A DNA stretch of 64,000 nucleotides from Sclerodactyla briareus. Taxonomy: Eukaryota > Echinodermata > Holothuroidea > Dendrochirotida > Sclerodactylidae. The notes below the pieces were generated by a model that had not been told where the DNA came from, did no database searches, and saw only the letters and a program-made list of their open reading frames with translations. This document shows, in pieces, positions 11,260-22,439 of this stretch (position 1 is its first letter; the number at the start of each line of letters is the position of its first letter). The stretch covers positions 124,001-188,000 of the forward strand of contig JAODTK010002477.1 of the NCBI GenBank assembly GCA_026419785.1, in the 5' to 3' direction. Position numbers and translations under genes: made by a program.

Positions 11260-12372
11260 AACCACCTCACGCGTGCCCCTAATCGAGAACCCATGGAGCC
11301 CATATTGCCATATGATTTCCGCAAGGCTTTCGGCAGATGCTCTGTGGATAATCCTTGAGCAGTGGGGTGTGCCCCCCCCCCCTCCTTGCGCCTTATATCC
11401 TCTCTGTATTCTGGTACTGAGAGTGCTGTGAAGTGTGCTGGTGGTCTCTCTGACTTCTTCCCCGTTGTTTTTCCTGGAGTTAGGCAGGGTTGCAGGGTGA
11501 CCGGTGACACAGACTGTGGGGTTTCATTCGGTGATGCCCAGGTGTGTGATCTGGACTTCGCTGATGATGCTGCATTACTCGTTGAGTTTGTGGATTCTCT
11601 CATGGTTGCTCTCGAAGCACTGAGCCGGGAAGCCCATACGCTGGGCCTGCAGATGTCTTGGGCTAAGACAAATATCCAGTATTTTGGTGTGGTATCTTGG
11701 ATTCTACTGTTGAGTCGTCCCGGTCTTTGGTGAGAGGGTCGTATCCTTTCTTTACCCTGGCAGTGTCATCAGTGGGTCTGGGTTTCGCGAGCCTGATGTT
11801 AGTAGACGCCTTGAGCTGGCTTGTGGAGTACATAAGCACTGATAGTGGCGTCTAGCGATCACGCTATCTGTGCAGAAGAACCAAGCTACGTGTTTTTGAC
11901 TCTGTTGTGCTTCCAGTCTTACTTTATTCCAGCGAGGCTTGGACGCTCACGCTGGGCTGGAGTGTCGGCTGAATTCTTTTTCGACTACCTCGCTTCGTCG
12001 CAACCTTGGTCACCACTGCAAGACTGTGTGTCTAATGAAAGGGTGTTCGGTGAGGCGGGGATGTGAAGCCATCTGCCTGATTCGTGATCGACAGCTACGC
12101 TCCTTCGGGCATATGGCGCGCCTTCCGGCGGACGGACGATCCTGTCCATCGTATTCTGTCTGTACGAGATCCGGTGGGTTGGAGCCACCTGTCAGGACGG
12201 CCTCGTAGCTCTTGGTTAGCGCAGCTTCGTGGTTACCTCATGGAGTTAAGTGGGATGGGTCATGCGTCGGCTTGGTCTCTTGCCCCGAGAGGCCGAAGCG
12301 GCGGGTGAACGCGGCGAGGTGCCTTCGAGGCATGTGCCCCCATGAATGAATGAATGAATGAATGAATGAATG
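11260..12372 (+). mobile_element. LINE retrotransposon, 3' half (non-LTR reverse transcriptase), decayed
   Basis: The plus strand encodes a non-LTR reverse transcriptase of a type widespread in marine invertebrates. It shows ALWIILEQWGVP and SSLYSGTESAVK (about 11,340-11,430), the box GVRQGC at about 11,480, LDFADDAALLVEFVDSLMVALE (catalytic FADD at 11,557-11,568) and LGLQMSWAKT at about 11,640. It then shows the C-terminal IRDRQLRSFGHMARLP (about 12,082-12,130) and the end SWL.QLR....LSGMGHASAWSLA (about 12,210-12,290). The 3' end is an ATGA/TGAA repeat, as usual for these elements. Frameshifts are present, and the 5' part and endonuclease are absent. Confidence 0.88.
12341..12372 (+). repeat. 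(ATGA)n LINE tail
   Basis: About eight copies of a 4-bp unit directly after the reverse transcriptase reading frame ends. It is the 3' tail of the LINE just upstream. Confidence 0.85.
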
Positions 12373-12379
12373 TGGACTT

Positions 12380-13060
12380 TACATAATTTTGTTGGAAGGG
12401 ACCAGAATTGGTCACATTTTTGGTGGAAAGTGTGACAATCAAATCTGCTATTTCATATTCGATTTTCTGTTGTTGTAGAGTTCGATTTGTTCATTTTCTT
12501 GAGATATACAATGAACAATTTATCAATTTTTACGAATGAATTATTCCTCACTCCAGGCGACTACACATTCTCCCAGTCGAGAGCATGAACGAAACTCGGA
12601 TCTCCGTGTAAATTTTGATGCCCCCATATACTCAAGGAGATCAAATCTGTATCAAGTGACCAAATCATCTCATAACCAATAGACTAGGAGAGCTTGTGCA
12701 GGGTTACATATGAGAGTGTGAAGAGAGAAATTCAAACAAAAATTGAAAGTTATGACAATTTCAAATAATGAGACACAAATTTCAGGTCCCAGAAATAACG
12801 GGAAGAAACCAGCCAAAAATCTTTCCGAAAATTCCCATGAAAACAAACATATACCCTACATACCTAACCATGTTTTTATGTCATTTTAGGGTTGAGGTAT
12901 ATACTATAACATGATTTTCACATTTTACTCCTATGCCTACGAACGTTTGCGTTCTCCTGATACAGTGCTCACAAGGTTATTCACTTGACTCTCAATGACC
13001 TTGACCTGGGTATACCGAATACATTGAATCATCCTATTCAAAAATGCAACCATATTAGAA
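12380..13060. other. No gene seen
   Basis: AT-rich spacer between two oppositely oriented LINEs. No coding-like translation and no internal repeat noticed. Confidence 0.5.
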
Positions 13061-13071
13061 CATATCCTGCA

Positions 13072-13111
13072 ATAATAATAATAATAATAAAATAATAATA
13101 ATAATAATAAT
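13072..13111 (-). repeat. (ATT)n microsatellite / LINE tail
   Basis: Trinucleotide ATA/ATT repeats with one interruption form the 3' tail of the minus-strand LINE. They mark its insertion end. Confidence 0.85.
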
Positions 13112-14730
13112 GTAGTTTTATATAGCGCCTTACGCAAAGCCTCAAAGCGCTTAAGAAAAGGGAAAAGTCAGCGGTTACGGAAGAGGAAAGTTTTCAGCTT
13201 CTTCTGGAGGGTCAGCACTGGTGGCCGACCGAAGGTCATCTGGTAGGCTATTCCGAATAGATGGTCCTGACGAAACAAAAGCCCTGTTACCATACGTATT
13301 GGTATCCATTCTTTTTTGCTGATATAAGTTGCGAGAGGACGAACGCAGTGTGCGTGTAGGGTAATACGGCTCAGTCAGGTCTGACAGGTTACTTTGGGCC
13401 GACACCCTCAGAGATCTTAAACATGGTGAGTAGAAGTTTGAACGAGATACGAGCGGTGACAGGCAGCCAGTGAAGATCCCTCAATACCGGGGTGATATGT
13501 TGTCTTGGAGGTGTTTCAATGACAATTCTGGCTGCCGCATTTTTTTCTTTTTAATGTTTTGCAGTTTCTTTAGTTCAGAAGCAAGAAGTTCCAAAGAGTA
13601 GGCCATCCATTGCAGAAATCGAGGCGGGATGAAACGAACGAGTGTGCAAGTCTTTCTGAGGAGGATTGGTCAAGTTATTTTCTGACCTTCCCGATCTGGT
13701 GAACACCGAACCAGGCAGCCTGACCACAACTTCACGCACATGCATTTTGAGGTCAAGCTTGCTGTCAAATAGAACACCAAGGTTTCTGGCGTCGGAGACT
13801 GTGTAAACCAAAGATCCGCCAACATGGAGTGGTGGAATGGGAGCAGAATTGCAAAACTTAGAAGAGACATGGATCAGTTGAGTTTTTGCTGCATTTACCT
13901 TTAGCCTATTAGCACCTGCCCAGTCCATGACGTCAGAAACACAGCACTCGAGTAGCTGCATGGCAGATGTGCGTCCGGCGTCTTTAAATGAAATATACAG
14001 TTGAGTGTCATCGGCGTAAACCATGTGATTTACGCCGTGAGAGCTGATAATGTGTCTGGTTGGACTGGTATAAAATGTGTATGAGGGAGCACCTAAGACA
14101 GAACATAGTGGAACACCGCGATGTAGACAGTGCGAGTGTGAAACCGAGTTGCCAATGGCAACACGCTGCGTCCTGTTGGCCAATAAGACTTGAACCAGCC
14201 AAGAGCAGACCAAGCAATACCGTACCTGGTCTGAAGACGATGCACTAGAATACAGTGATCGATTGTGTCAAAGGCAGCAGTCATATCAAGATAAATAATA
14301 ATAGAATCCTACGATTGTCAGAGGCACACAGTAGATCAATATGAACCTTAATGCCGTACGCAGAGCGAAAGGCAAATTCAAATGCTGGGTACAAGTTGTT
14401 CCTGTTGAAGTGGTTCTGCAACTGTGCAGAGACACAGCGTTCAATGACTTTAGAGAGAAATGGTAGCAGCTTACCGGACGATAATTGCTCTGAGTGTGTC
14501 CTTATCCAAGTTGTTTTTCTTCAAAATCGGAACAACATTAGCTGTTTTGAGCATGTCAGGAACTGTACCAGAAACAAGAGAGCGGTTCCAATGTCCGTGA
14601 TAACAGGCAGAATAGCGTTTATGCACGTAACCAAGAGTGGGGTCGGAAAAGGATCTAAAGAGCATGTCTTCAGTGGAGAGTCTTTTATGACGCTTCGAAC
14701 TTCATCAGTGGGTAATCCACTGAACTTCTG
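13072..14730 (-). mobile_element. LINE retrotransposon, L2/CR1-like, reverse transcriptase nearly readable
   Basis: Minus strand. In element order it shows LKTCSLDP.PTPLL (about 14,650), FLSKVIERCVSAQLQNHFNR (about 14,440), then MTAAFDTIDHCILVHRL (14,284 down). A 212-codon open frame (14,213-13,575) carries the YADD catalytic box (14,007-14,018), RLKVNAAKTQLIHVS and ARNLGVLFDSKLDLKMHV. ARISFKLLLTMFK and LTEPYYPTRTLRSS...WN-type C-terminal sequence follow down to 13,175. The 3' end, GCGCTATATAAAACTACATT followed by (ATT)n at about 13,072-13,111, is typical of L2-like tails. One or two frameshifts break the frame, and no endonuclease is seen, so it is 5' truncated. Confidence 0.92.
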
Positions 14731-14739
14731 AATAAATTA

Positions 14740-16050
14740 GGCGTGATAGTACTGGATCTGATTATGAGGCGTTACAGGGGCTGGATTTGATTATGCTTGT
14801 GTTCTCCAGATTGTGCGCTCTAACACACCCACCCGAACACACGCATACGCACACACACACACAGATGTACAACCACACGCATACACGTGTAACTGCAATT
14901 ATCCATTTAGCTTAGGCAGTGGCGTACGCACGAAAGGGTTTTGGAGGAATTCCACCCGGTGCCCCTATAATCCGAATGACTGAAACACTTTGAACACTTT
15001 TTTCACTGTTCATTTGAAGTAGGCTATGACAGCTGTTTCTACACAGATGATACACCAATTTAAAGTTGTGTCTGTAGGGCCATGCAAGAATCGTATTGTT
15101 TACCAATAGGGTAGCCTGCTAAAGCAGACGATTTGAAGAAGCCGTTCCTAAATAGAGGAGCTATAACCCTTTGGTATATACCAGAGTCGAATATTACGCA
15201 CATCACCGATTGGTTAAAGGGTCATCCTGCACATATGATATGAGTGAATGAGGCTGATACGAGGTGAACAAAGTCAAACGCCTGTTTCAGCAGCCTACCA
15301 ATAGGGAGGATGGTACCATTTGCGGAGGCGTTCTTTCCATGGGCCCCTACGCCACTGGCCTTGGTAGGAATAAAGTAGATCACTAGTAGTTACACAAGTT
15401 CGAACTACAGAAATATTACATTGAACATAGTACACAATGTAGTACATTCTGCAATTCTACTACAGAGAACCATATGCATGTACACCATGTAATACTGCAT
15501 TCAACAATAGCCGCACATGTGATCGACCGGCGAGCGAAGCAATTGCAATGCGCCAGTAATAATTGCTGTGGCGTGACGGCAACACTGCAATTAAACGGTG
15601 AGTATAAGGGACACAGGAGTCCTGCAGCTCGTTTTCCCCGAGTCTATAGGTACTACGTCACGAATTCGCGTTAGATCAGTCTGTTGTTTTTTTCTAATTT
15701 CGATAGTTTCCGCCTAATTTTTGAGAGAAAAATATGTGTTTTGTGACAATTCCGGTATGTGCCAAAAATTCACACATGTTAGGGCCACTTTCCCCCCCCC
15801 CCCCAAAAGGTCATAAAAAATCTGACGGACACACAAACGCACACACACACCGTGACCATAACACACACACGCAAGGCACCCTAACAGACAATTTCATGAC
15901 CTCAATGCTGGTTCATCAATGGGTTTTTACCCCACCAATTGTGGTTTTTTGCCCCTCCGTGAGATAGATTTCTTAACCATACCTAGCAACTCGTTGCTAT
16001 GGCACCCCGCAACAGTAAGTATAGGTTAAAAGGCAAACTGACCTACATTA
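14740..16050. other. No gene seen; simple repeats and one repeat fragment
   Basis: Contains CA-rich stretches at about 14,835-14,885 and 15,835-15,875, a GTGGCGTACGC repeat piece at 14,915-14,965, a related minus-strand piece ending near 15,360, and a C run at 15,791-15,804. No open frame looks coding. Confidence 0.5.
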
Positions 16051-16059
16051 TCTCATCTC

Positions 16060-16590
16060 ATCGTCACGTTGCAACAAACCATAAAGTCAATTGCACTGAC
16101 ATATTGGAACACTGCTATCACACGTATCTCCAGCTATGACCTCTGTAAAATAGTAAAACAGCCTCTAAAACGCTGATAAAAATTCAACATTATATATCTT
16201 CGCAACGAAAACATTTTAGGGAGTTGGCGTAATGGAGAATTTTGTTCGTTTGTGCAAACGACATCTGGTGATCTACTCCGACTTCCTTTGACCTTTTGAC
16301 CTCATTTGCCCTGATGACCTTGTGACCCTTCTGCACAAAAAAATGTTATGTTGTATTAAGGTCCCTGTCTCTGGGTCAGTTTTCGTAACGACCAGACTCG
16401 TCGTGTTGCAACAAACCAGTCAATTATACTGACGTATCAAAACTTCTATCACACGCTATCTTCGGCTATGTCCAGCGTAAAAGGGTCAAACAGCTTTGAA
16501 ACTCATAGAATTTCATGCTCGACATTGACTTCTCGGCACTGGAACATTTCAGAGAACTAGCGTAAAGGGAAATTTTGTTAGTCGTGTGGC
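16060..16590 (+). repeat. Twofold tandem repeat, unit about 330 bp
   Basis: The first unit starts near 16,064 (CACGTTGCAACAAACCATAA) and the second near 16,398 (GTGTTGCAACAAACCAGTCA). Both continue through CTATCACACG, a CAGC(C/T)...AAAC stretch, and GCGTAA(T/A)GG.GAATTTTGTT before ending. The copies are diverged by substitutions and indels. No coding capacity is seen. Confidence 0.7.
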
Positions 16591-16599
16591 TACTGATGG

Positions 16600-18020
16600 A
16601 CCCAACTTTTCATGTACCCACTCAATATATATGCCTTGGTATTGGACATTGACAATCATTAACTTTGTCCATAATGTTTCCAATCCTAGAGTGAACTGAG
16701 CTTTCGAATAATACATATAATATCCAACAGTGTATTGTGATTGTTCATTACCAGCAAAGCAGAGGAACCCTACCATTTCGAGAAAGTAGGGATTATAGGA
16801 ACAAGGTGATATTTGCATGTAGTTCACCAAAGGAAGGAACGTGTTACTTGAACGAAACTGACAGCGCAATCCGAACGTGTTGGTGTGTGTGGCAAGGTAA
16901 TTATTCTGCTTCTTGCCTGCTTAGAATGAATATTCAGTTTTTGGGTGATCTTGGAAGTCTCCTGTACAAAAGTTTCGATATTTTGGCAAGAAATCACTAC
17001 ACATAGCTGTGCCGGTACCGGTTCTTGTTTATATGCTATTCGAAACTATTTACTTTCCTGTAGGCTCTATGTGGGTCGTGATTTTAATCAACTTGAAACT
17101 TGAAACGCTGTGCATATGCATGCGATGTTGCCTTGTTTCACCAACGGGAAATCATCGGTGTACAGTTGCTACGTACGTGCGGCGGCAGTTTTCAAGAGCG
17201 AGCTCCAGCGATTCAAAAGTTGCACGTATTTGCCTGTATGGGATTCAACTTTTGAAATTTGACTGATTTGGGAGGAGGAGTCTAGTGTACAGGTGTGTTG
17301 TGCTGAAGGGGCAATACAAGGTCAAAAGCAGTATCGGCTGGGAAATACGCCATAAATGTATGCTTGTATGCATTTCCACAACAGTGGTTAGTCATCCAAA
17401 ATGCCCCGACACCCAATAGGTGGTTTCTCAAAAAAAAAAAAAAAAAAAAAATGTTGCGATGTGAGGGAAAAGTGAATTGATATTTTTTGTTATCCAAAAA
17501 GATATATCACGTGAAATATATGTCATGCAGATGATGCTGTACTAACGTCATTGTTGCATATCTAATCTATGATATTTATATTATATATTTATATGTAAAA
17601 AGATAAATTAATATCTAATAAATTATATTACTTATATATAGTAGCGTTATCATCAGTCAATCGTTATCATGAGTCGATCAGTGCGTAATAATAAATATAT
17701 AATAGCAGTGTATGTAGGCGCACAATGAATTTAATGTAAGAAGTTTATGAATATTCATGAAACTGGGTGCATGTTTTCTTATTTGCCCCTCTTTTACTAG
17801 AGGAAGCCAAATTACGATTTTACCTAAATTCTAGGTAAATCTGGATGAAATATAGACTGTATGCATACATTGTTTTTTTTTTTTTCAAATGGTCACTTGG
17901 CGTAACTACAGAAGTGAGGAAAACCACAGGAATTGATTTAACGAGGGGGGGTAAGATACAAGCGAAACAGCGGGATGGGCCATCATTCGGAGCTTAGAAA
18001 ACCGATAACGAGTTATTGTC
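16600..18020. other. No gene seen; A-run and AT-rich spacer
   Basis: Includes a 22-base A run (17,430-17,451) and a strongly AT-rich stretch (17,550-17,700) of TATAT words. Open frames of 85-106 codons at 16.5-17.3 kb overlap on opposite strands without motifs or conservation and are not called. Confidence 0.45.
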
Positions 18021-18617
18021 AGAAACCCATTCGTTTGCTCCGACTAATGACTGCTTGCATTGATTTTCCCCATAGAGTGGGGATTTGATTTTTTTTCTTC
18101 ACCAAACCTATAGCTTACTTACGCCTTACGAGGGTGCCTCACATTTGTGTATGACCCTGCCCTATACCAGGGTGTTAGCCATGGTCACGATGGGCATCTA
18201 AAGACAACCTGCCGGATGAATTTTAAGAGGATAATTTAATAGCGGGATAGAAACTGAATGCGCCAGTCGAAACCCGAAGTTTGTACGAATTCGTTATGGA
18301 CTTACAGTCCTTCGAAATTTGTGCATGTGTATTGCGCAAGATCGAAAAGCATCCCATCATGCAAATTTAAATGATGTAATACTTGCAGAACCCTGCAAAC
18401 AATCTTGTTTCCTATTGAAATTGACACATTATTTTCACTTCGAAAAACATCTCGTCTATGGGAGAGGATTGCTGTAGTTGGTTGGTAGATGGTTGAAGGG
18501 TATTTTGATGAGAGGAAGATAACAGAGCCTCTGCCAAATGTTCACTTATTCAACAATTGAGACAATGAAACATGACATAACTTCCCGGGTTTTCCAAGTG
18601 TGACGTCATGCGTTATT

Positions 18618-18775
18618 GCACAATAGTTGGGATTCTCCCCAATTTCTCTGCATAATTAACCAAATTTTGAAGGCCATAAATCCACATAGGAACATCGTAT
18701 TGAAATGGGGTATGGAACTATAAATGCAGATTTCCATTCTCCGCGATATACCGTCTGTTGTATCCAAGCCTGCAG
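18618..18775 (-). repeat. Inverted repeat, left arm (partner 21,862-22,030)
   Basis: The reverse complement begins CTGCAGGCTTGGATACAACA and runs through CCCATTTCAAT.(C)GATGTTCCTAT to GGGGAGAATCCCAA. The arm at 21,862-22,030 shows the same order on the plus strand. The arms are about 3.1 kb apart and enclose the membrane-protein exon copy 2. They may be two independent insertions of one short element in opposite orientation. Confidence 0.75.
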
Positions 18776-19078
18776 TGTACTCTAACTTTGGTATAATTAC
18801 TCGACAACAGTCCCACCGTATGATATTTTCCTGCCACGCTTCGAACAGTACCTTGAAGTCTCAGGTAATACAGCTGCATAGTGTATATTGCGGAGTAGAT
18901 CGATTCGCAAAATTGAACCCCAGTCCTTTAAGAAAATCGAAGTTTAGTTGACGTTCCACTGAATTATGCACACGAGCGGACCTGAAACATGAGGGCTTCT
19001 TCAATTTGTCGATCACCACTTGATTATCATGGGTCTGGAGCCTTTAGTTGATTTCGATGATTCAGATGTGAACTTGAT

Positions 19079-20600
19079 CTACGCAAATCGCAGCTCTTCG
19101 GCGTAGGCACGGTATCGAATTACCTTCGGTTTAGGGTAAACTGGTGGTTTTGTAACATCCCGAAGCTTTCCATTCATACCGGATGGCTTGTTACCCTGCA
19201 GTTCTGCTCCCGAAACCCTGGACTCTCCCACCACCACTTGCTTGCGATTCTTACGGGATTTAGGAGATGTGTTTCTGGGATCGCCAATCACGGGTACTGT
19301 GTCATGAGTCTGGAAGTCTGGAGACGTGACTCTAGTCTCCCCAAGCACTGTTTTCATACCGTGAGTCGGTAGTTTTAGAGATTTGACTTTAGAGCCATTG
19401 TCTCAACATTGTGTGTGTGTGTGGTTTCGGAGCTCCACGTCGGACTCTCTAACCACAACTTCCACATGTTGTGTCTGGTTGTTTTCCAATGTTACAAAAC
19501 CAGGAGGGTTGGAATATTCCTCTCTGCCTTCGTCTACACGACTATTAGCAACCGGCTGTTGCAAGATTACTCCACGAACTAGGGTGACACTTCGTCTTAA
19601 CCAGTGGGGGTTGGTCAAGCTTTAGACATCGATGTTCCGCTGATGCTGCGATACAATTCTGTCATTCACGTATAGATTCTGGTCCCGGCTGATTGGGGCC
19701 GCGGTAAGGGGGTTAAAAGTCGGGTGCACTTCTATTAGAAATGATTGTCCGGAAATAATGAGATTTCGCGTTTATGTGACCCAGCTTCTTTGGCCACTGG
19801 TCCGCTTATTGTAATCGGTCTGGTTACTCCGACTCGGTCATAATGGTCAAGGTTAGACCTATGCGCCTCGTTTGAGTTACGTGTACTTAACGGTCTAGCT
19901 GCCTGGTCATTGGATAAACGCCGTGTAAAGCGAAGTGTTCCATGTGTGGGCTGCATTTTAGGAAGAATTACGTCAGAGGATCTTTCGTATTTGGGGAGGA
20001 GACGGTTTGGACGCAACCACGTCAATGCCTCGAGACCCGCCGGCAGAAAACAGACTGGAATTAGATGGCGCTGACTGCTGAACGCAGTGCGCCATTCCGT
20101 CGGATGTCGCGTAGTACTCAAGGTGTGCAGATTCTGGCCTAGGTCGAGTTGGACTATGTTGGCGTTGATGAACATAACCAAACGATGAGGAGCGTGGGCG
20201 CGGGTAATCTACCGCGGGTCTCCGACAGGTACTTCCGGGTAGTGGTGATGATTCGGAATTGTGGGGTGTTGTCTTCTTGAAATAGTCGCTTGATTCCGGG
20301 CAAACATCTATCTGCCCGTTTTGGGTCGATGGAACGGAAGGTAACGCTCCCAGAGCTGTATCAGTCGGCAGTTCTCGACCCCTCCTTTTTGCGTTCAATT
20401 ATACCTCGACACAGCAAGTTATAGCATATATCAAGAATAACAAATTTGCGACTATGATAACTGCAGTAAAAACCACAAAAACATTCTCTCCCACCTGTGC
20501 AATATAAGATTTTCCATCAGAAAAACAACAATTCATCCGAATACGTCCTGCATACCCGAGTCGCTGTCTCATAAGACAGACACATCCTTATTGCACAATC
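19079..20600 (-). pseudogene. Membrane protein exon: TM segment plus long cytoplasmic tail, copy 2 (broken)
   Basis: Read from 20,600 downward on the minus strand. A hydrophobic stretch ending FTAVIIVANLLFLIYAI (about 20,423-20,490) is followed by GRELPTDTALGALPSVPSTQ (about 20,370) and PTRPRPESAHLEYYATSDGM. After a frameshift come PTHGTLRFTRRLSNDQAARP (about 19,950) and ITISGPVAKEAGSHKREISL (about 19,790). After another come NPPGFVTLENNQTQHVEVVV (about 19,500), MKTVLGETRVTSPDFQTHDT (19,357 down) and a C-terminal PKPKVIRYRAYAEELRFA ending at a stop at 19,079. The tail is rich in Ser, Pro, Arg and Asn with no recognised domain, so it is probably an intrinsically disordered cytoplasmic tail. 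Its agreement with copy 1 in reading frame is the evidence for coding. Confidence 0.5.
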
Positions 20601-21410
20601 GTTACTCACTGAAAAACAAATATCTAACCACAATAAACTGCCAAGTAACGAGGAAATCACATCGCATTACAGTTATCATAATAGATATACATAGAGCCAG
20701 TCTGTTGTCTTTCCTGCGGAAGCCTAAACTATTCAGTTTCAGAAGCGCGTCCAAACAAATGAACAGCAAATACCCTTACGAGTGTGCATATATAGGAATG
20801 TGACCTGAATCGGCGGGGGCATAGGATGTATAGGATAAGAGCTTCATTTTTCACATGGAGAGTATGTGTGTGTATGTATTTACGGTCGTGCGGTACACCA
20901 CTTTAACTTTTTATCAATCCAAACACGCAACTTCGTCTGTAAGTGTCATTCGTATCTCAGCAGCTTCCAGAAAAAAATGTTACAAGTAGTCTTCCAGTTT
21001 TGTTACATTCCTTAATATCTAGTTCCTGCCATTTCCAGATCACTCGGTACACTCGTGATATGAGGCATTGTTCCCTGATGTGGATGCATCACTGGCACTG
21101 AGCAGAAGAAGCGGAGTAGAAGTCTTGTATTTACTAGCACAGATAACGAGTGGATATTTGATATCCCTACACCCAACTCTTCGAAATGCAAGCATGCTGC
21201 CAGTTACTGCTCGTCACGGTGCTGAGGTCGCTCGAAAACTCTACATAGTAAATGCTACCAATTTCGACCTCCAATTGAGACGGGAATTAGAGTTGTTCGG
21301 TTTCGTACATAGCTAGGGAATCGCGCCTCCATTTCCGGGTATTTTGTCAAGTGAGAGATGCTCATGGCGCATCATGAATGGCCTCTCCCAGTTGAGAGAC
21401 AATCCGATTG

Positions 21411-21671
21411 TCACCATCTCATCATGCAGAGCCTGTGGGTCCGTGGCAAACCAATTGTCCCATTTATTAAACCTTTGGTATGATTCGGACCGGAATGAAA
21501 CCTCGGCTCTTTGATCTGATGTATATAAGTCGGAATTGCTTTTGAATTTTGTCGTACAATTATATACCTGTATCTATATAGCGTGATTCCACTGAAATGA
21601 CTCGGGAAACCCCCGTCATGATGGGAATCAGGCGAATATCCGGAAATAAAGGGAATGTAAGTTTCTGCCAT
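21411..21671 (-). pseudogene. Possible upstream exon of the duplicated membrane protein
   Basis: An 86-codon open frame on the minus strand contains HDGGFPSHFSGITLYRYRY and a Lys/His-rich part. It lies upstream of the TM exon copy 2, and the matching DNA at 7,800-8,060 encodes a frameshifted relative. Position and strand suit an extracellular or linker exon, but no splice sites or family match support this, so the call is tentative. Confidence 0.25.
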
Positions 21672-21861
21672 TTTTGCGTAGGCTGTTCTCGTGTTCCTCG
21701 ATAGTCTGATTTGGGTAGGTCATTGGAGCTCATGCCGTCAAAATAGGTCAGCGGAACACAAATACAATCAGATTGGTAAACATATAGTAGAGACTGCTTG
21801 CAAAGATTTTCCGAAGCCCCTCAGTTAAAGATGGTACGTACCCTAATGACATCGTAGGACA

Positions 21862-22030
21862 ACTGCAGGCTTGGATACAACAGAGGTTTACTCGTGGGAG
21901 AATGGAAAACTGTTATTCTTAGGTTCAAACCCCCATTTCAATAGATGTTCCTATTGGAGGTTATTGGCTTCAAATTTGGTATGATCCATTATGCGAGATA
22001 TTGGGGGAGAATCCCAATTGCGCAATATTA
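21862..22030 (+). repeat. Inverted repeat, right arm (partner 18,618-18,775)
   Basis: Begins CTGCAGGCTTGGATACAACA and ends GGAGAATCCCAATTGCGCAA; see the left arm. About a dozen TACC units of a microsatellite follow directly. Confidence 0.75.
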
Positions 22031-22042
22031 TTTTTCCTATCA

Positions 22043-22092
22043 ACCCTACCTACCTACCTACCTACCTACCTACCTACCTACCTACCTACCTA
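22043..22092 (+). repeat. (CCTA)n microsatellite
   Basis: About twelve uninterrupted CCTA units. No function is implied. Confidence 0.95.
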
Positions 22093-22439
22093 AAGACCAA
22101 TCGTATTCACACATTCCTGAAGTTTCACAACGTTTAGTTGCGGCATAATTGTACCCATGGTTCCTGGATGTATGAGTTAGTGTTAGGAAAGGGGTGGAGG
22201 TCGGGTTAGTGAGGGTTGGGGGTTACTGTAGGTTAGGTTGGTAACGATAAGATTTGGAAATACATCTGTAATTGGAGATCTGATTCCTAATCCCCACCCC
22301 AAGGCCTAATTCCTAACACTATCTCATACATCCGGTTACACATGGGTTAATTATGCAATCAGACGACGTGCTACCGAAACCGCGAGTTTATCATAGTTGT
22401 GAATGAATATTTTGAATGTTTTTTTCTCAACAGGTTGTG

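Larger units (their letters stand above)
18030..21815. repeat. Segmental duplication, copy 2 (direct; partner at 3.0-10.7 kb)
   Basis: This is the shorter of the two copies, lacking the LINE, the MITE-like element and the Harbinger insertion. It includes the minus-strand membrane-protein tail (19,079-20,600) and a block at 21,440-21,700 that matches 7,800-8,080. Inverted copies of a separate 160-170-bp repeat lie at 18,618-18,775 (inside its left part) and 21,862-22,030 (just beyond its right end). Confidence 0.8.
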
